The notes beneath the pieces were generated by a model. The model did no database searches, had not been told where the DNA came from, and was given only the letters and a program-made list of their open reading frames with translations. 37,854 bases of DNA from Acidobacteria bacterium RIFCSPLOWO2_12_FULL_65_11 (lineage in GTDB: Bacteria; Acidobacteriota; Vicinamibacteria; Vicinamibacterales; CAVVIG01). Below are positions 35,565 to 37,854 of the stretch, one piece after another; the first letter of the stretch is position 1; each line of letters opens with the position of its first letter. The stretch lies in contig MELA01000146.1 of assembly GCA_001767495.1 (NCBI GenBank), positions 5,122-42,975 on the forward strand, read 5' to 3'. Position numbers and translations under genes: made by a program.

Positions 35565-37028
35565 CTAGTTGGTCGCCGCAGGCGGCTTCGACTGAATCGT
35601 CTTCAGATTTTCGGCGAACGTCTGAATCGGGCCGTGGACGGGAACGGCCTTGTCGACCCTCAGCTTCCGATCCGCGACATTCTGCCTGTAGTTGTCTCCC
35701 CACGGATGCTGGATCCACCCGGCGTCGTACAGGTCGGCTTGAATCAGCATCCGATCGCGCGGGACGTAGCCAATAAGCAGCGTCCCCGCGTGGATGTTGT
35801 CCTTCACGTGATAGAGCTGCAGCTCCATCGAGCGGTCCTTGAGCGTCAGCGTGTCGTCTACGGTCTCGATCTCGAGCGGTTTCGGGTTCTTCGCGAGCGC
35901 ATCCGAAACGATGGTGTGCGGGCGCTCGACGAGCCACTTGAAGAACTCTTCGTTCCCCTTGTGGGTGATGATGGTCAGCCCTTCGGCAACCGCCACACGC
36001 AGACCACCCGAGTGATCGAAGTGGTGATGCGACACGATGGCGTGCGTGAGCGGCTTGGGGCTGAGCGTCCTGGCCTTGGCGATGACGGCCGACGATCGCA
36101 CGTCGTTCTGCGGCACTTCGAAGAGCACCAGGTGGTCGTCGAACTCGAACACGATGCTGCGATGGTTGCCCGATCCGGCGAGCCACCAGATCCCGCGGCC
36201 GACCTGCTGCGCGTCGACGGTTGCCGGTGCAATGGCCGGCGGCACGGCCGCTGACTTCACCGCATCGGGCGCGGCGAGATCGCCGGCGTCGCCATCGATC
36301 GTGTTCTTCGACACCTCGATGTCGGCCTGCACGTACTTGTCGATCTTCGTCGTCAGCCGCTTCGGCAGCTTCAGGCCGCTCACCTCTTCGTAGTTGGAGA
36401 AGGTCGTCTCGATTGCGACGTCACCCAGATTGTTGTGATAGCTCATGGAGACGACGCGGGTCGGGAGCTTTGTGATGCCGTCGATGGCCAGCGTCACGAC
36501 ATCGCCCTTGGCCGTTGTCACGTCAACGACCTGCTCGATGCCCAACTGGTGCAGGTTCCCGACTTTCGCGCCCGGATCGAGGGCTGCGCGAACGGCGGTG
36601 ATTGGATGGTGCAGCATCTCGAGGCGCCGGTCGCGCGCCACCATCTCCGCGACTCGAGCCGCCATGGCGTCGGGCGCCACGTTGAACCCGACGTCGCCGT
36701 CGATGCCGAAGTTCTGCCGCTGGACCGTGGCGGCCGCAAACGGGAACTGCGCCGTTCGAACCTGCTCGAGCCGCATCCGCCCGTTTGCCGGATCGGTCGT
36801 CCGCTTGAACTCGGTCACCTTCCAGACCCTCAGCTCGGCGTCCGGCGTCAGGTTTTGCCCGACGTTGGGGTTCGTCCCTTCGCCTTCGATCGTCAGCGTC
36901 TTGACCGCCTGGACGCGGTCCCTGCCGCCCAACGCCTCGGCGGCGTCGTTCACTACCTGCATTTCCGGCGGTGTCTGCGTGCAGGCGCCCGCGAGCGCAA
37001 CGGCCAAGGCGATCAGCATCTTCTTCAT
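35565..37028 (-). CDS. MBL-fold metallo-hydrolase lipoprotein with N-terminal LolA-like region
   Basis: The 487-residue product starts with a lipoprotein signal (LIALAVALAGAC). Residues about 20-270 are beta-rich and hold LVDVTT- and LPTRVVSMSYH-like strands, similar in style to outer-membrane lipoprotein-sorting folds. The C-terminal half is a complete MBL domain: GIWWLAGSGNHRSIVFEFDD, the metal motif AIVSHHHFDHSGGLR (HHxFDH), a later His in LQLYHVKDNIHAG, DLYDAG and VPVHGPIQT. It contrasts with the altered MBL protein at 28988. Substrate unknown. It is convergent with the peroxidase gene and divergent from the oxidoreductase. Confidence 0.9.
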   Translation of the reverse strand: MKKMLIALAVALAGACTQTPPEMQVVNDAAEALGGRDRVQAVKTLTIEGEGTNPNVGQNLTPDAELRVWKVTEFKRTTDPANGRMRLEQVRTAQFPFAAATVQRQNFGIDGDVGFNVAPDAMAARVAEMVARDRRLEMLHHPITAVRAALDPGAKVGNLHQLGIEQVVDVTTAKGDVVTLAIDGITKLPTRVVSMSYHNNLGDVAIETTFSNYEEVSGLKLPKRLTTKIDKYVQADIEVSKNTIDGDAGDLAAPDAVKSAAVPPAIAPATVDAQQVGRGIWWLAGSGNHRSIVFEFDDHLVLFEVPQNDVRSSAVIAKARTLSPKPLTHAIVSHHHFDHSGGLRVAVAEGLTIITHKGNEEFFKWLVERPHTIVSDALAKNPKPLEIETVDDTLTLKDRSMELQLYHVKDNIHAGTLLIGYVPRDRMLIQADLYDAGWIQHPWGDNYRQNVADRKLRVDKAVPVHGPIQTFAENLKTIQSKPPAATN

Positions 37029-37047
37029 ATGGTGCGCTCCCGATTCA

Positions 37048-37108
37048 GGTCCGCCTCAAGGCGGACCCTGCGGCTGTCGAGAAGCAGTGTCCGCCTTCAG
37101 GCGGACCC
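37048..37108. repeat. Two palindromic repeat copies with diverged tails
   Basis: GTCCGCCTCAAGGCGGAC with the tail CCTGCG (37048-37072) and a minus copy CAGTGTCCGCCTTCAGGCGG (37085-37108) lie in the 37029-37161 gap between divergent genes. Stems are intact but tails deviate, so the stem is conserved better than the tail. Confidence 0.85.
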
Positions 37109-37167
37109 AGCAAATTCGATGCGGAGTATGGGTGGCGGTGGACCACGTGTCAAGTTAGGCTATGCCC

Positions 37168-37854
37168 ATGAAAGCGATTCGCGTGCACGCGTTCGGCGGA
37201 CCGGAGGTTCTGAAGTACGAAGACGTCCCTGAGCCGACACCGAAGCCGGGCGAGGCCGTCGTGAAGATCGACGCCGCAGGCGTGAACTTCATCGATATCT
37301 ATCAAAGGACCGGTACCTACAAGGCTTCTCTGCCGCTGACGCTCGGACAGGAAGGGGCCGGCACGATCACCAAGGTCGGCGCCGACACAGCTGGCGTCCA
37401 GGTCGGCGACCGCGTGGCCTGGGCCGGCGTGGTTGGCAGCTACGCCGAAAGCAACGCCGTTCCCGTGGATCGGCTCGTGCCGCTGCCGCAAGGCGTCACC
37501 ACCAAACAAGGCGCGGCGACGATGCTGCAGGGGATAACGGCGCACTATCTCGCGTGCTCGACCTACCCACTGAAGTCGGGCGACACCTGCCTGGTGCACG
37601 CGGGGGCCGGCGGCGTCGGCCTGCTGCTGACGCAGATTGCGAAGCTGCGAGGCGCGCGGGTGATCGCGACGGTCTCGACCGAAGAGAAAGCCGCGCTCTC
37701 GCGCGGCGCGGGCGCCGATGAAGTCGTGCTGTACACGAGCCAGGATTTCGAGGAGGCGGTCAGGCAGTTCACCGGCGGGAAGGGCGTGCAGGTCGTCTAC
37801 GAGTCGGTGGGCCAGACGACGTTTGCCAAGAGCCTGAATTCGCTGGCGCCTCGC
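37168..37854 (+). CDS. NADPH:quinone oxidoreductase, zinc-type MDR family (3' end outside window)
   Basis: The frame starts MKAIRVHAFGGPEVLKYEDV, a standard quinone oxidoreductase N-terminus, and runs to the right edge with 229 residues visible. GVNFIDIYQRTGTY, LGQEGAGTITKVG and VGDRVAWAGVVGSYAE form the catalytic domain. The Rossmann motif LVHAGAGGVGLLLTQIAKLRG binds NADPH. Zinc ligands are not apparent, as in QOR-type members. An in-frame ATG at 37162 is also possible. It should reduce quinones or enones in the cytosol. The missing part is only due to the window end. Confidence 0.92.
   Translation, partial: MKAIRVHAFGGPEVLKYEDVPEPTPKPGEAVVKIDAAGVNFIDIYQRTGTYKASLPLTLGQEGAGTITKVGADTAGVQVGDRVAWAGVVGSYAESNAVPVDRLVPLPQGVTTKQGAATMLQGITAHYLACSTYPLKSGDTCLVHAGAGGVGLLLTQIAKLRGARVIATVSTEEKAALSRGAGADEVVLYTSQDFEEAVRQFTGGKGVQVVYESVGQTTFAKSLNSLAPR

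Overview
The window is high-GC bacterial DNA with ordinary bacterial gene structure: dense genes on both strands, Shine-Dalgarno sequences and four-base stop/start overlaps. The gene content points to an Acidobacteriota-like soil or sediment bacterium, possibly of the Vicinamibacteria type. The signs are a Ser/Thr kinase with a PD40 propeller (here decayed), a TonB receptor with a carboxypeptidase-regulatory-like N-terminus, several secreted proteins seen mainly in that phylum, and many copies of a short palindromic repeat that reads VRLKPDTT when translated. The taxonomic call is an inference from memory, not a database result.

Layout. 1-4.9 kb: a methyltransferase (cut by the left edge), a secreted protein of three tandem repeats, a secreted amidohydrolase, a DUF4159 protein and a badly decayed kinase-propeller pseudogene. 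4.9-9.9 kb: an APC-family amino acid permease, an IPT/TIG plus NHL propeller protein, an HNH endonuclease, an NlpC/P60 lipoprotein and a DapA-family aldolase. 9.9-13.9 kb: a peptide-type ABC importer (binding protein, two permeases, no ATPase) upstream of the aldolase on the same strand. 14.0-21.1 kb: a signalling cluster made of a chimera of excisionase-type HTH, membrane segment and subtilase, an eight-codon ORF with a perfect Shine-Dalgarno, a membrane HD-GYP-GAF protein, and a TPR-GAF-sigma54 activator. 21.1-22.9 kb: an Nramp transporter and a universal stress protein. 22.9-26.2 kb: a structured, terminator-ended RNA region followed by sulfate assimilation genes cysD, cysN and cysH. 26.2-31.9 kb: a propeller protein, UbiX, a three-gene operon in which two paralogous secreted proteins flank an MBL-fold protein with an altered metal site, and an orphan PD40 propeller. 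32.0-37.9 kb: a TonB receptor, a di-haem peroxidase with a tandem duplication at its N-terminus, an intact MBL-fold lipoprotein and a quinone oxidoreductase cut by the right edge.

The most interesting part is 14.0-21.1 kb. The HTH-subtilase has a good sigma54-type promoter just before its start, and a sigma54 activator lies two genes downstream, so the cluster could be a self-contained circuit. A block of clearly lower GC (about 15.59-19.74 kb) begins at the end of the protease catalytic domain and ends at the TPR/GAF border of the activator. This suggests that sensor and tail modules were exchanged while the catalytic modules stayed native.

The second theme is the palindromic repeat. It occurs at ten loci in two versions that differ by compensating stem changes. 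It supplies the stop codons of three genes, adds coding tails, and sits in frame inside the kinase pseudogene.
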